Origin: Hymenobacter metallilatus
Lineage (GTDB): Bacteria; Bacteroidota; Bacteroidia; Cytophagales; Hymenobacteraceae
Assembly: GCF_003944705.1 (NCBI RefSeq)
Contig: NZ_RWIS01000003.1
Span: 62,001-126,000, forward strand
Direction: 5' to 3'
DNA: 64,000 nucleotides
Positions 39,478-48,405 of this stretch are shown piece after piece. The notes beneath the pieces are model-generated. The model did not search any database, was not told the origin of the DNA, and saw only the letters and a program-made list of their open reading frames with translations. Made by a program: the position numbers and the translations under genes. Positions within the stretch are counted from its first letter, which is position 1. Each line of letters opens with the position of its first letter.

Positions 39478-40674
39478 ATGCTTCATCTGATACCCCGCAT
39501 CAAAATGCTGGCCGCCGAGGCTGCCGCCGATACCGTAGCCCTGCGTCAGCACCTGCACGCCCACCCGGAGCTGTCGTTCCAGGAGCACAACACAATGGCC
39601 TTCGTCACGGGGCAGCTGCGCAAGCTGGGCCTGGAGCCGCAGCCCATTGCCGGTACCGGGGTGGTGGCCTTGGTAGAAGGCCGCAGCCCGGGCAAGCGCA
39701 CCGTAGCCCTGCGTGCCGATATGGACGCGCTACCCATTACAGAGCAGAATGAGGTGCCCTACAAATCAACCAACCCCGGCGTGATGCACGCCTGCGGCCA
39801 CGATGTGCACACGGCTTCCCTGCTGGGTGTGGCCCGTATTCTGGTGGCGCTGAAAGACGAGTTTGAGGGCACCGTGAAGCTCATGTTTCAGCCCGGCGAA
39901 GAGCTGCTGCCAGGCGGCGCTTCGTTGATGATTGAGGAAGGCGTGCTGGAAAACCCCAAGCCGGCCAGCGTACTGGGCCAGCACGTGTTTCCGCGCCTGC
40001 CGGCCGGCAAAGTGGGCCTGCGCGCCGGCCGCTACATGGCCAGCACCGACGAGCTGTACCTGACCGTGCGCGGCAAAGGGGGCCATGGGGCCATGCCCGA
40101 ACAGAACATCGACCCCGTGCTGGTGGCCGCCCACATCATTGTGGCCGCTCAGCAGATTGTAAGCCGCCGCGCCAACCCCAAGCTGCCCTCGGTGCTGTCG
40201 TTCGGGAAAGTCATTGCCCAGGGCGCTACCAACGTCATTCCGAATGAGGTGTACCTGGAAGGCACGTTCCGGACCCTGAACGAGGAGTGGCGCAACGAGG
40301 CCCACGAGCACCTGCGCCGCCTCTGCGAAGGGCTGGCCGAGAGCATGGGTGCCACCTGTGAGCTGGAAATCCGCCGCGGCTACCCCTACCTGGAAAACGA
40401 GCCTGCCCTCACCGCCCGCACCGAGCAGGCCGCCGTGGAGTACCTGGGCCGCGAAAACGTGGTGGAGCTGGACCAGTGGATGGCCGCCGAGGACTTCGCC
40501 TATTTCAGCCAGGCCGCCAGCGCCTGCTTCTACCGCCTAGGCACCGCCGCCGCCGACGGCAGCAGCCGCTTCACGTCCTCCGTGCACACCCCCACCTTCG
40601 ATATCGACGCTCAAGCCCTGCAAACCGGCCCCGGGCTGATGGCCTGGCTGGCACTGCGGGAGCTGGCAGAGTAA
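39478..40674 (+). CDS. M20-family amidohydrolase
   Basis: 398 residues, cytoplasmic zinc or manganese amidase/peptidase of the M20D (hippurate / N-acyl-amino-acid hydrolase) group. Motifs: LRQHLHAHPELSFQE, VALRADMDALPI with a metal-bridging Asp, HACGHDVHTASLLG with metal ligands, MFQPGEELLPGG with the catalytic Glu, the dimerisation-domain GGHGAMPEQNIDPV, and MAAEDFAYF near the end. Substrates in the group include N-acetyl-diaminopimelate, hippurate and indole-acetyl amino acids; which one applies here cannot be told. Confidence 0.93.
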   Translation: MLHLIPRIKMLAAEAAADTVALRQHLHAHPELSFQEHNTMAFVTGQLRKLGLEPQPIAGTGVVALVEGRSPGKRTVALRADMDALPITEQNEVPYKSTNPGVMHACGHDVHTASLLGVARILVALKDEFEGTVKLMFQPGEELLPGGASLMIEEGVLENPKPASVLGQHVFPRLPAGKVGLRAGRYMASTDELYLTVRGKGGHGAMPEQNIDPVLVAAHIIVAAQQIVSRRANPKLPSVLSFGKVIAQGATNVIPNEVYLEGTFRTLNEEWRNEAHEHLRRLCEGLAESMGATCELEIRRGYPYLENEPALTARTEQAAVEYLGRENVVELDQWMAAEDFAYFSQAASACFYRLGTAAADGSSRFTSSVHTPTFDIDAQALQTGPGLMAWLALRELAE

Positions 40675-40731
40675 CGAACCGTTCACTACCTGGCGTCCCT
40701 TCACCCTGGTTTTCAAGAAAATTTATATCCG

Positions 40732-41556
40732 ATGCGTGTTTATCCCCTGTTGCTGGCAACCGTTGCCGTGCTGTTCTCCGCTTCCTCAGTCCAGGCCCAG
40801 CGCCGTACCAAGGGGTTTACCGTATTGCAGCCTCAGGTGCAAGCGGAGCTGCCGCTCAGCGGCAACGACTACCTGTTTGGAGCCCTGAACCTACAGCATT
40901 TCGATACCGACCTGGAGGCTACGCCGCTTTTTTCGGGGCAGGGCCTGCGGCTGGGCTATGAGCATTTTTTTAATGACCAATGGAGTTGGGGGGCAGTATT
41001 GAACGGGCAGCGCGTGCAAACAACTTCATTCTACTCCGCTGCAAGCTACTCGCACTTTTTGCTGCCCGAGGTTTTCGGCCGGCACTGGAATACGCTCGGT
41101 AGCGTCAATTTTCGACAACGGTTGGCTATTGGCTACACCTGGCCGTTGGATGTAGCGAATTCCGGCCGGTTTCTGGCCAGCCTCCGCCTGGACGTAGACC
41201 GGATTTTCCCGCTGGGTAGCAGTGGCCTAGCCCTGCGCCCGCGCCTGGCCCTGGAGCCTGTAACCTACCTCCGCTTCCAGCGCGACGCCAATGAAGCCAA
41301 AGAGCCATTCCTGGATTTCTCGGAGCTACGCGGAGAAGTAGGTGTGCGCCTCTCGCCCCGCTTCGATTTCACGCCTTGGTTTTCCTGGCAGAACAGCTAC
41401 AGCATTGCCCTGCCCCAGTACAATGCCGATGGTACTGTGAAGATACCCGGCGGTAACAGCCGCTACGTGCAGCCAGCAGTGGGGCTGGATTTGCGCATCA
41501 CGCTAGGCAAAAACGCGGGTAGTGCTGAGCGTCGGCAGCTGCCCACGCAGTATTAG
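40732..41556 (+). CDS. predicted outer-membrane beta-barrel protein
   Basis: 274 residues. The signal peptide LLATVAVLFSASSVQAQ is followed by about eight to ten amphipathic strands alternating aromatic and polar residues (for example FGALNLQHFDTDL, LRLGYEHFFNDQWSWGAVLNG, GEVGVRLSPRFDFTPWFSW), with a near-terminal strand VGLDLRITLGKN. The pattern fits a small outer-membrane barrel, but the last residue is Tyr after a polar tail. No family could be named. It stands alone, 57 bases after the amidohydrolase gene. Confidence 0.7.
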   Translation: MRVYPLLLATVAVLFSASSVQAQRRTKGFTVLQPQVQAELPLSGNDYLFGALNLQHFDTDLEATPLFSGQGLRLGYEHFFNDQWSWGAVLNGQRVQTTSFYSAASYSHFLLPEVFGRHWNTLGSVNFRQRLAIGYTWPLDVANSGRFLASLRLDVDRIFPLGSSGLALRPRLALEPVTYLRFQRDANEAKEPFLDFSELRGEVGVRLSPRFDFTPWFSWQNSYSIALPQYNADGTVKIPGGNSRYVQPAVGLDLRITLGKNAGSAERRQLPTQY

Positions 41557-41715
41557 TGTCATATTGTCTGATAACGTTTGCTCGGTAATTGTCACCCTGC
41601 AGCTCGTTTGGGGCGTTTTTTCGTAGATAGGTGACAAATAGTTATCTGATTATAAAAATATTAAGACATAATGTCATTAAAAGTCGATTGGTATAGGATT
41701 TATAGGTAGAGAGGG

Positions 41716-41738
41716 TGTCCGCGCAGTAGCGGCGGACA
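41716..41738 (+). promoter_or_regulatory. possible leader hairpin of the Hsp20 gene
   Basis: Seven-base arms TGTCCGC (41716-41722) and GCGGACA (41732-41738) lie 30 bases before the Hsp20 start, after an AT-rich stretch (41,640-41,710) that probably holds the promoter. Whether the hairpin is functional is unknown. Confidence 0.35.
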
Positions 41739-41768
41739 TTCCTTCTCAACTTTAAACTCCATACTACC

Positions 41769-42203
41769 ATGGCAACTCTGCTGTATAACAACCGCCCCGC
41801 CCGCGCTTTCAATTCGGTTCTCAGTGAAATGCTGCGCGACACCCTGCCTGCTCTCAATGAGCCGGTAAAAACCTTTGTTCCTCAGGCCGACGTGCTGGAA
41901 GGCCCCGCTGGGTTTGAACTGCACTTGCTGCTCCCAGGGGTGGCGAAGGAAGATGTGAAAATCGACTTCCAGGACAGCCAGCTTACCATCAGTGGGGAGC
42001 GTAAAGCTCCGGAAAGCACGGATGAGCAGACCCCGAAATTCCGCCGCGTGGAGTCGGGTTACGGCAGCTTCTCCCGCAGCTTCCGCCTGCCCGATACGGT
42101 GGAGGTAACGGCCATTGAGGCCGAACTCACCAACGGCATCCTGCGCCTGCAGCTGCCCTTCGACAGCAAGAAGGTAACCAAGCATCAGATAGAAGTGCGC
42201 TAA
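41769..42203 (+). CDS. small heat-shock protein (Hsp20/alpha-crystallin)
   Basis: ATP-independent holdase chaperone of 144 residues. The alpha-crystallin domain spans about residues 40-140: ADVLEGPAGFELHLLLPGV, then EDVKIDFQDSQLTISGERK, YGSFSRSFRLPDTV, and the closing AELTNGILRLQLPF. The short C-terminal tail (HQIEVR) is the usual end, carrying an I-x-V-like element. The upstream 210 bases are AT-rich and hold a possible leader hairpin; a terminator follows. Confidence 0.95.
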   Translation: MATLLYNNRPARAFNSVLSEMLRDTLPALNEPVKTFVPQADVLEGPAGFELHLLLPGVAKEDVKIDFQDSQLTISGERKAPESTDEQTPKFRRVESGYGSFSRSFRLPDTVEVTAIEAELTNGILRLQLPFDSKKVTKHQIEVR

Positions 42204-42209
42204 CTCGCC

Positions 42210-42237
42210 AAAAAAGCACCGGCAACGGTGCTTTTTT
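42210..42237 (+). terminator. terminator after the Hsp20 gene
   Basis: Hairpin AAAAAAGCACCG (42210-42221) paired with CGGTGCTTTTTT (42226-42237) around GCAA: a strong symmetric intrinsic terminator starting seven bases after the stop codon. Confidence 0.9.
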
Positions 42238-42476
42238 GTTACGTACGGTAGCCAGGTATCCGGTTGGCGTACCTGCTGAGTGAAAAAATCTACCAACGGG
42301 CGCTTTTCTACCCTCAACAGCCATGCAACCGGACACCATTCAGGCGGTATCTGGCGTTAGGAAAGGGTGAAACCAATGCTGTGGCCCGGGTAACTGGGGC
42401 GCCGCTCATGGTCTGCTCACGTTTCCGTTGTATTTTCATCTCATCAACTTTTTTCATCCTCACCTTTTTCTTACCC

Positions 42477-43985
42477 ATGCAAGCAAAACAAATGATGCTC
42501 GGCCTGCTCGGTTCCGCCGTTCTTGGTGGTGGCGTGGCGGTAGGTGGGTACAAGCTGCTGGAGCCGGAACGGGCCTACTCGCCCCAGGCTATTGCCGCTG
42601 ACCCCAATGTGCGTTACACCAGTGAGCTGCGTAGCAGTACCTACACGGTGCCCGAAGGCCTGAATTTTACGGCTGCTGCTGCCTCCGTTACACCGGCCGT
42701 GGTGCACGTAATGACGGAATATGCTCCCAAAAACAACCAGGACGAGATGTCGCGCATGGACCCCTTCCTGCGGCAGTTTTTTGGGGATGAAATAGATCAG
42801 TACCAGGGCCGGGGCCGCCAGCAGGGGCCGCAGCAGGGCTCGGGCTCGGGCGTTATCATTGCTGCCAATGGCTACATCGTCACCAACAACCACGTGATTG
42901 ATAAGGCCGATAAGATTGAGGTGGTGATGGACGATAAGCGCAAGTTCCAGGCGGAGCTGGTAGGTACCGACCCCACTACCGACCTGGCCTTGCTGAAAGT
43001 GAAGGCCGATAACCTGCCCTTTATCCGCTACGGCAACTCCGACCAGGTGAAGGTAGGGGAGTGGGTACTGGCCGTGGGCAACCCCTTCAACCTGAACTCC
43101 ACCGTAACGGCCGGTATCATTTCGGCCAAGGGCCGCAACATCAACATCCTGCGCCGTGAAGACGGCATGGGCGTGGAATCGTTCCTGCAGACCGATGCCG
43201 TGGTGAACCCCGGCAACTCGGGCGGGGCGCTGGTGAACCTGAACGGCGACCTGATTGGCATCAACTCGGCCATTGCCTCGCAAACCGGCTCGTTTGTGGG
43301 CTACTCGTTTGCCGTGCCCAGCTCCATTGTGAGCAAGGTGGTAGACGACTTGCTGAAGTATAAAGTGGTGCAGCGGGCCCTGCTGGGCGTGCAGATCCGG
43401 GAGGTAGATGCCCAATTGGCTTCCGAGAAAAAGCTCAATACCCTGAACGGCGTGTACGTAATGGGCCTGGGCAAAAACAGCTCCGCCGCCGATGCCGGCC
43501 TGCGGGAAGGCGACATCATCACCGAAATCAACGGGTCCAAGGTGAATACCTCTTCGCAGCTGCAGGAGCAGGTGGCCCGCTTCCGCCCCGGCGACAAAAT
43601 CAAAGTTACTTACCTGCGTGACGGCCGCGAGAATACGGCCAGCGCCACCCTGCGCAACTCCACCGGCACCACCGATATTATCCGGGAGGAAGTAGCTTCA
43701 GCCCTGAAGTATGAGGGAGCTACGCTGGCGCCGGTAACGCGCCAGGAACTGAATAAGCTGGGAATTGAAGGCGGCGCCAAAATCAGTGGCATCCGTAACT
43801 CCAACTTCCGCGAAACCGGCATTGCCGATGGGTTCATCATCACCCGCATCGACAAGAACAAAGTGGGCAAGCCCCAGGATGTGCAGCGCTACCTCGAAGC
43901 CGCCAAGGAAACGGAAGGTGCCCTGGTAGAAGGTGTGTATCCCGACGGCCGCAAGGCTTACTACCCGATCGGCCAGGCTCAGTAA
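42477..43985 (+). CDS. DegP/HtrA-type serine protease
   Basis: Periplasmic Do-family protease/chaperone of 502 residues from the ATG at 42477. The N-terminus holds an uncleaved anchor or signal (MMLGLLGSAVLGGGVAVGGY). The catalytic triad is His 139 (VTNNHVID), Asp 169 (TTDLALLKV) and Ser 248 (NPGNSGGALVN). Two PDZ domains follow: the first includes GLREGDIITEINGSKV and the second GIADGFIITRIDKNKV. It degrades or refolds damaged envelope proteins. The frame is open further upstream, but that stretch reads as non-coding spacer. A terminator follows. Confidence 0.95.
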   Translation: MQAKQMMLGLLGSAVLGGGVAVGGYKLLEPERAYSPQAIAADPNVRYTSELRSSTYTVPEGLNFTAAAASVTPAVVHVMTEYAPKNNQDEMSRMDPFLRQFFGDEIDQYQGRGRQQGPQQGSGSGVIIAANGYIVTNNHVIDKADKIEVVMDDKRKFQAELVGTDPTTDLALLKVKADNLPFIRYGNSDQVKVGEWVLAVGNPFNLNSTVTAGIISAKGRNINILRREDGMGVESFLQTDAVVNPGNSGGALVNLNGDLIGINSAIASQTGSFVGYSFAVPSSIVSKVVDDLLKYKVVQRALLGVQIREVDAQLASEKKLNTLNGVYVMGLGKNSSAADAGLREGDIITEINGSKVNTSSQLQEQVARFRPGDKIKVTYLRDGRENTASATLRNSTGTTDIIREEVASALKYEGATLAPVTRQELNKLGIEGGAKISGIRNSNFRETGIADGFIITRIDKNKVGKPQDVQRYLEAAKETEGALVEGVYPDGRKAYYPIGQAQ

Positions 43986-44009
43986 AATCAGCTTGCAGGA
44001 TTCTTTGTC

Positions 44010-44047
44010 AGAAAAGCCCTCTGCTACCGAAAGCAGAGGGCTTTTCT
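44010..44047. terminator. bidirectional hairpin terminator
   Basis: Perfect 16-base arms, AGAAAAGCCCTCTGCT (44010-44025) and its complement (44032-44047), with a 6-base loop and T runs on both strands. It lies between the protease gene and a convergent small gene. Confidence 0.85.
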
Positions 44048-44059
44048 GGTATTGGACAT

Positions 44060-44464
44060 TTAGCTCAACAGCCACTCCATAGCCAGGCCCTCCTCAATAA
44101 ACAGGCGCAGGTCGTAGTTGCGGCCTGGCTCCAGGCCGTAGGCCAGATACTGCTGCTGAGTAGGGTCTGCTTCGTACACAGCCAGCCGAACCGGGGAGCA
44201 GAGCACCGCAATGCGCAACTGCTGCGGGGCCAGCTGGGTAGCGGCCTGGGGGTAAAATATGTGGGTAGTCCATTGGCCCAGCTCCGGGTTAAGCTGGTCG
44301 CGGCGGCGCACATCCAGCAGCCACCGCCCCAGGCCGTGCTGGTGGGCTGAGGCCAGGATGGTGGCATACTCGTGCTGGAGCTGCGCAGTAGGCCCATCGT
44401 CGGTCCAGCGGGCAACCAGAATATGTAAATCGGGGCGGGGAGTAAGGGACAGGGCGGTAGCCAT
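44060..44464 (-). CDS. small cytoplasmic protein of unknown function
   Basis: 134 residues, no signal or membrane helix. The middle has a strand-helix layout (LHILVARWTDDG, YATILASAHQHGLGRWLLDVRRRDQ, LRIAVLCSPVRLAVYEADP) reminiscent of the STAS/SpoIIAA-like fold of small Cytophagales proteins. That is an impression, not a match. It is convergent with the protease and divergent from the aldehyde dehydrogenase. Confidence 0.65.
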   Translation of the reverse strand: MATALSLTPRPDLHILVARWTDDGPTAQLQHEYATILASAHQHGLGRWLLDVRRRDQLNPELGQWTTHIFYPQAATQLAPQQLRIAVLCSPVRLAVYEADPTQQQYLAYGLEPGRNYDLRLFIEEGLAMEWLLS

Positions 44465-44580
44465 GGGGTAAAGATACGGAGCAACCGTGTGCTCAGAATG
44501 GTTTTGCTAGCTTTGCTGAGCGCACAGCCGCTACCTCCTCCCAATTCTTATTCCACCCAACCATAACCCGTTTTTCTCCC

Positions 44581-46179
44581 ATGAAACAAGCTCTTGAAGA
44601 AGCCGTTGCCACCGGCACCGATGTGCAGGACCACGACCACCACGGTATTGGGCAGGTGCTGCGCGAGCTGGGCGTTGCGGCCCATAATGCGGCCTGGAGC
44701 ACCGGCCTAAGCTGGGGCGGGGCCGACAACGGCCAGACCCGTACCGTTACCTCCACCGCCGACGGCCGTACCATTGGTACCGTGGCCCTGGCCACCGCCG
44801 CCGACTATGAGCAGGTGGTGCAGAAGGCACAGGAAGCCTTTACAACCTGGCGGCTGGTGCCAGCGCCCAAGCGCGGCGAAATAGTGCGCCAGATTGGCAA
44901 CAAGCTCCGCGAGTTCAAAGAACCGCTGGGCAAGCTGGTGAGCTACGAGATGGGCAAAATCCTGCAGGAAGGCCTCGGCGAAGTGCAGGAAATGATTGAC
45001 ATCTGCGACTTCGCGGTGGGCCTTTCGCGCCAGCTCACGGGCTATACCATGCACTCCGAGCGGCCCGGCCACCGCATGTACGAGCAGTACCATCCGCTGG
45101 GCGTAGTGGGCATTATCTCGGCCTTCAACTTCCCGGTGGCCGTGTGGAGCTGGAACGCCATGCTGGCCGCCGTGTGCGGCGACACCTGCATCTGGAAGCC
45201 CTCCGAGAAAACACCCCTCACGGCCGTAGCCGTGCAGCACATCCTGCAGGACGTACTGCGTGAGAACGAGCTGCCCGAGGGCATCTTCAACCTGATCATC
45301 GGCGACGCGGAAATTGGAGCCAAAATGGCCGCTGATACGCGCGTGCCGCTGGTGTCGGCCACGGGCAGTACCCGCATGGGCAAAAAAGTGGGCGAAGTGG
45401 TAGGCGCCCGGCTGGGCCGCGCCCTGCTGGAGTTGGGTGGCAACAACGCCATCATCCTCACCGAAAATGCCGACCTGGGCCTGGCCATGCCGGGCATCGT
45501 GTTCGGGGCTGTGGGCACGGCCGGGCAGCGCTGCACCACCACCCGCCGCCTGATTATTCACGACTCCATCTACGAGGACGTGAAGGCCCGCCTGCTCAAA
45601 ATCTACCCCAGCCTACCCATCGGCCACCCGCTGCAGGAAGGCACGCTGGTTGGCCCGCTGATTGACCAGGATGCCGTAGCCAGCTTCCGGAAAGCCCTGG
45701 AAGCCGTGCAGGCCGAAGGCGGCACGCTGTTGATTGGGGGCGAAGTGCTCAGTGGTGCCGGCTACGAAACCGGCACGTACGTGCGGCCCGCCATTGTAGA
45801 GGCCCGCAACGAGTACCACACGGTGCAGGAAGAAACCTTTGCGCCCATCCTTTACCTCATCAAATACAGCGGCGGCGTGGAAAACGCCATTGACGTGCAG
45901 AACGGCGTGCGCCAGGGCCTGTCATCCAGCATCTTCACGGTGAACATGCGCGAGGCCGAAGCCTTCCTCAGCCACGCTGGCTCCGACTGCGGCATTGCCA
46001 ACGTGAACATCGGCACCAGCGGCGCGGAAATCGGGGGGGCATTCGGGGGCGAAAAGGAAACCGGCGGCGGCCGGGAGTCGGGCTCCGACGCCTGGCGCGT
46101 GTACATGCGCCGCCAGACCAACACCATCAACTACAGCACCCAGCTCCCGCTGGCTCAGGGTATCAAGTTCGACGTGTAA
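44581..46179 (+). CDS. ALDH7-type aldehyde dehydrogenase
   Basis: 532 residues. NAD(P)-dependent oxidation of an aldehyde, most likely alpha-aminoadipate semialdehyde / piperideine-6-carboxylate in lysine breakdown. Motifs: ISAFNFPVAVWSWNAML (cofactor), WKPSEKTPLTAVAV, VSATGSTRMGKKVGEVV, LLELGGNNAIIL with the catalytic-base Glu, and GTAGQRCTTTRRL with the nucleophile Cys. ALDH7-like features are SWGG near the start and GTSGAEIGGAFGGEKETGGGRESGSDAW near the end (quoted in two parts: GTSGAEIGGAFGG, KETGGGRESGSDAW). The first 20 residues are unusually His/Asp-rich (DVQDHDHHG). Confidence 0.93.
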   Translation: MKQALEEAVATGTDVQDHDHHGIGQVLRELGVAAHNAAWSTGLSWGGADNGQTRTVTSTADGRTIGTVALATAADYEQVVQKAQEAFTTWRLVPAPKRGEIVRQIGNKLREFKEPLGKLVSYEMGKILQEGLGEVQEMIDICDFAVGLSRQLTGYTMHSERPGHRMYEQYHPLGVVGIISAFNFPVAVWSWNAMLAAVCGDTCIWKPSEKTPLTAVAVQHILQDVLRENELPEGIFNLIIGDAEIGAKMAADTRVPLVSATGSTRMGKKVGEVVGARLGRALLELGGNNAIILTENADLGLAMPGIVFGAVGTAGQRCTTTRRLIIHDSIYEDVKARLLKIYPSLPIGHPLQEGTLVGPLIDQDAVASFRKALEAVQAEGGTLLIGGEVLSGAGYETGTYVRPAIVEARNEYHTVQEETFAPILYLIKYSGGVENAIDVQNGVRQGLSSSIFTVNMREAEAFLSHAGSDCGIANVNIGTSGAEIGGAFGGEKETGGGRESGSDAWRVYMRRQTNTINYSTQLPLAQGIKFDV

Positions 46180-46205
46180 CGCGCGCATCAGCTTGCACAG
46201 ATGCC

Positions 46206-46244
46206 AAAACGGCCCGCCTGGTTCAACCGGGCGGGCCGTTTTTT
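46206..46244. terminator. bidirectional hairpin terminator
   Basis: Thirteen-base outer arms AAAACGGCCCGCC and its complement, with an inner TGGTT/AACC(g) extension; T run on the right. It lies between convergent genes. Confidence 0.85.
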
Positions 46245-46261
46245 ATACACCTGTCCTGTGG

Positions 46262-46762
46262 TTAATCAGCCATCCGGATGTCCCCGTGACCTTTACTGTA
46301 TAACGTGTTGCCAGAGTAAAAAACGTAATACATACGGTACGTTTCGCCTTTTTTGAGTGAGCTGAAATCAAGCTGATACGAATAGTTCAGCGGGCCCTCC
46401 GCATAGTCCTGAACCACTTTGTACTTCCGATCTACTACCACCCAGGCTTGGCGAGTGGCGCTGCCCGGCCGCCGTACCGAAAACTGGGCTACCGTAGCCA
46501 CGGGATTCGGAAACAGGCTGATTTCCTGAACGCCACCTTGCTGCGTGCCGTTCAGGTCCAGCTTAAGTGACTTGAATAACTCCAGCTCCTGCTTTTTCCA
46601 GGTGGCATCGGAGCTCCAGTCGGAGGAGTCAACGTGACCGGTCGGTCGGTTGTTGGTGTCCTTTTCGGTGATGCCACCGTCTTCGCCAAAATTCACCTTC
46701 TCGCAGGCGGAGACGAAAGTCAGAACAGCTATAAGGACCAGTAGTGTATGATAACGCTTCAT
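46262..46762 (-). CDS. lipoprotein of unknown function
   Basis: 166 residues from the ATG at 46762. Signal peptide LLVLIAVLTFVSACEK with the lipidated Cys at about residue 20. The mature chain starts acidic and Asn/Asp-rich (FGEDGGITEKDTNN), then a helix (TWKKQELELFKSLKL) and a beta-rich half with ISLFPNPVATVAQFSV and YSYQLDFSSLKKGETYRMYY. The FPNPV segment resembles the opening of a T9SS sorting domain but sits mid-chain and is followed by different strands, so I read it as chance or a relic. It is divergent from the sigma-factor gene. Confidence 0.7.
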   Translation of the reverse strand: MKRYHTLLVLIAVLTFVSACEKVNFGEDGGITEKDTNNRPTGHVDSSDWSSDATWKKQELELFKSLKLDLNGTQQGGVQEISLFPNPVATVAQFSVRRPGSATRQAWVVVDRKYKVVQDYAEGPLNYSYQLDFSSLKKGETYRMYYVFYSGNTLYSKGHGDIRMAD

Positions 46763-46952
46763 CGGATAAAGTAAAAAAGCAGAGAAACGGCACAAAACTA
46801 CTCAGTTAGTGTTTTCAGGCTGGACCCGGCTGCAACCCCGCCCGCCGCCCGCTGTCTTTCACCTGCTTACCTGATAGCACAAGCCTTTTTCGCCCGGAAA
46901 GTTGGATATTTACGATTCCCCCGTTTCCGAACATCCGCCAATTGAGCAACCC

Positions 46953-47516
46953 ATGGAGGCATTTGCGTACACCGACATCAACGCCCCGCTGGTCGAGCGG
47001 TGCCGCCTGGGCGACCGGCGTGCCCAGGCCGAAATTTATAAACGCTACTCCAAGGCCATGTTCAACGCCTCGTTGCGCATCACCGGCGACTATGCCGAGG
47101 CCGAGGACGTGTTGCAGGAGTCGTTCCTGAGCGCCTTCCGCGAGCTGCATAGCTACAAGGGTGATTCGTCGTTTGGATCCTGGCTGAAACGCATTGTTAT
47201 CAACAAGAGCATCAATTGTCTGCGCAACCGGCGCCTGCAGCTGGTGCCCCTGGCCGAGCAGCACGACGGCGCTGCCGCCGACCACGAGCCCCCCGGACTC
47301 GACTCGGAGGAACTAGGCTGGCGGGCCGATGTGGTGCGCCGCTGCGTGCAGGAACTCCCCGATGGGTACCGCGTAGTGCTGTCGCTTTACCTGCTGGAGG
47401 GCTATGACCACGCCGAAATTGCCGGTATTCTCAACATTACGGAATCCACCTCCAAGTCGCAGTACAGCCGGGCCCGCAAGAAGCTGCTGGAGCTGGCCCG
47501 CCAACACGGCCTGTAG
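46953..47516 (+). CDS. ECF sigma factor
   Basis: 187 residues from the ATG at 46953 (a TTG at 46902 in frame would add 17). Region 2: YKRYSKAMFNASLRITGDYAEAEDVLQESFLSAF (quoted as YKRYSKAMFNASLRI and AEDVLQESFLSAF), with a core-binding helix and -10 recognition residues. Region 4: LPDGYRVVLSLYLLEGYDHAEIAG with the helix-turn-helix ending SKSQYSRARKKL. It has no region 3, as for ECF sigmas. The next gene, 133 bases on, looks like its membrane anti-sigma factor and the gene after that is exported, so the operon is a trans-envelope signalling unit. The inducing signal is unknown. Confidence 0.93.
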   Translation: MEAFAYTDINAPLVERCRLGDRRAQAEIYKRYSKAMFNASLRITGDYAEAEDVLQESFLSAFRELHSYKGDSSFGSWLKRIVINKSINCLRNRRLQLVPLAEQHDGAAADHEPPGLDSEELGWRADVVRRCVQELPDGYRVVLSLYLLEGYDHAEIAGILNITESTSKSQYSRARKKLLELARQHGL

Positions 47517-47649
47517 CGTACCGGCATCCTTACCTTTTCTATTACCTCACCCGCCCCATGCGTTGTTTGCCGGCCCGGTAGTTTTTGCTGGTCCACCCGT
47601 TTGCCCAACCAGCCTGCCCCGCCTTACACCGCCTCTAGTACCACCTGAC

Positions 47650-48402
47650 ATGAACGAGAAGAAAACCGGACTGGAAGCCTTCGTGGAACACCACCGCGCC
47701 GACTTCGATGTGTTCGAGCCCCGCCCGAATCTGTGGGATGACATTGCACTTGACCTGGATGCCGCCGCAACGCTGGCAGAGGAGGCCGCGCCCCTGCGCG
47801 TGGTACCGCTGTTTCCGGCTGCTGAAACCCAGCCCCTGGCCCCGGCGGCAGCCCCCGACACGGCTGCGGTTCGCTCGGCCCGGCCTTACGGTGTGGCAGC
47901 GGCCGTAGCGGCCCTGCTGCTGGTAGGTACCTGGTTCTGGCAGCACCGCACCGAAGCCACCATCTGGACCCGGACCGGGCAGCCGGCCCTGACCATGGCC
48001 TCCGACCCCGACCATGACCTGTACTCCGGGCCGGCCCTGACGGCCACGGCCGCCGCCGATGGCCCGGAGCAGCGTCTGGCTAGTGCTGTACAGCGCATGG
48101 AATCCTATTATGCCGCCCAGATTGCGGAGCGCCAGCAGGAGTTGCGCGAAGTAACGGCCGAAACCGTTGGCCAAGCCCCCACCGCTGATTGGCAGCAGGA
48201 GCTGGCTGCGCTGGACTCTACCTATCAGCAGCTAAAAACCGAGCTGTACCGCAACCCCGAGCCCGATGTGGTGCTGGAGGCCATGAACCGCAACATGCAG
48301 ATTCGGCTGGAGCTGCTTACTCAGCAGCTGCACACGCGGGAGCGGATTCGGGAGTACCACAGCCAACCCTACATGGTGGCCGACAGCCGCCGGATTCCGT
48401 AA
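47650..48402 (+). CDS. predicted membrane anti-sigma factor
   Basis: 250 residues from the ATG at 47650. A cytoplasmic part of about 80 residues (LEAFVEHHRADFDVFEP, then LWDDIALDLDA) is followed by one membrane helix (VAAAVAALLLVGTWFW, about 82-97) and a periplasmic helical domain (RMESYYAAQIAERQQEL ... ALDSTYQQLKTELYRNP). This layout and its place behind an ECF sigma gene are the evidence for anti-sigma function. The classical zinc-binding HxxxCxxC motif is absent, so it would be a non-ZAS anti-sigma. The downstream exported gene starts 3 bases after the stop codon. Confidence 0.78.
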   Translation: MNEKKTGLEAFVEHHRADFDVFEPRPNLWDDIALDLDAAATLAEEAAPLRVVPLFPAAETQPLAPAAAPDTAAVRSARPYGVAAAVAALLLVGTWFWQHRTEATIWTRTGQPALTMASDPDHDLYSGPALTATAAADGPEQRLASAVQRMESYYAAQIAERQQELREVTAETVGQAPTADWQQELAALDSTYQQLKTELYRNPEPDVVLEAMNRNMQIRLELLTQQLHTRERIREYHSQPYMVADSRRIP

Positions 48403-48405
48403 CCT

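Noticed and set aside
46262-46762. T9SS sorting domain in the small lipoprotein
   Set aside because: An FPNP motif is present, but it is mid-protein, the following strands do not match, and a lipoprotein signal already explains its location.
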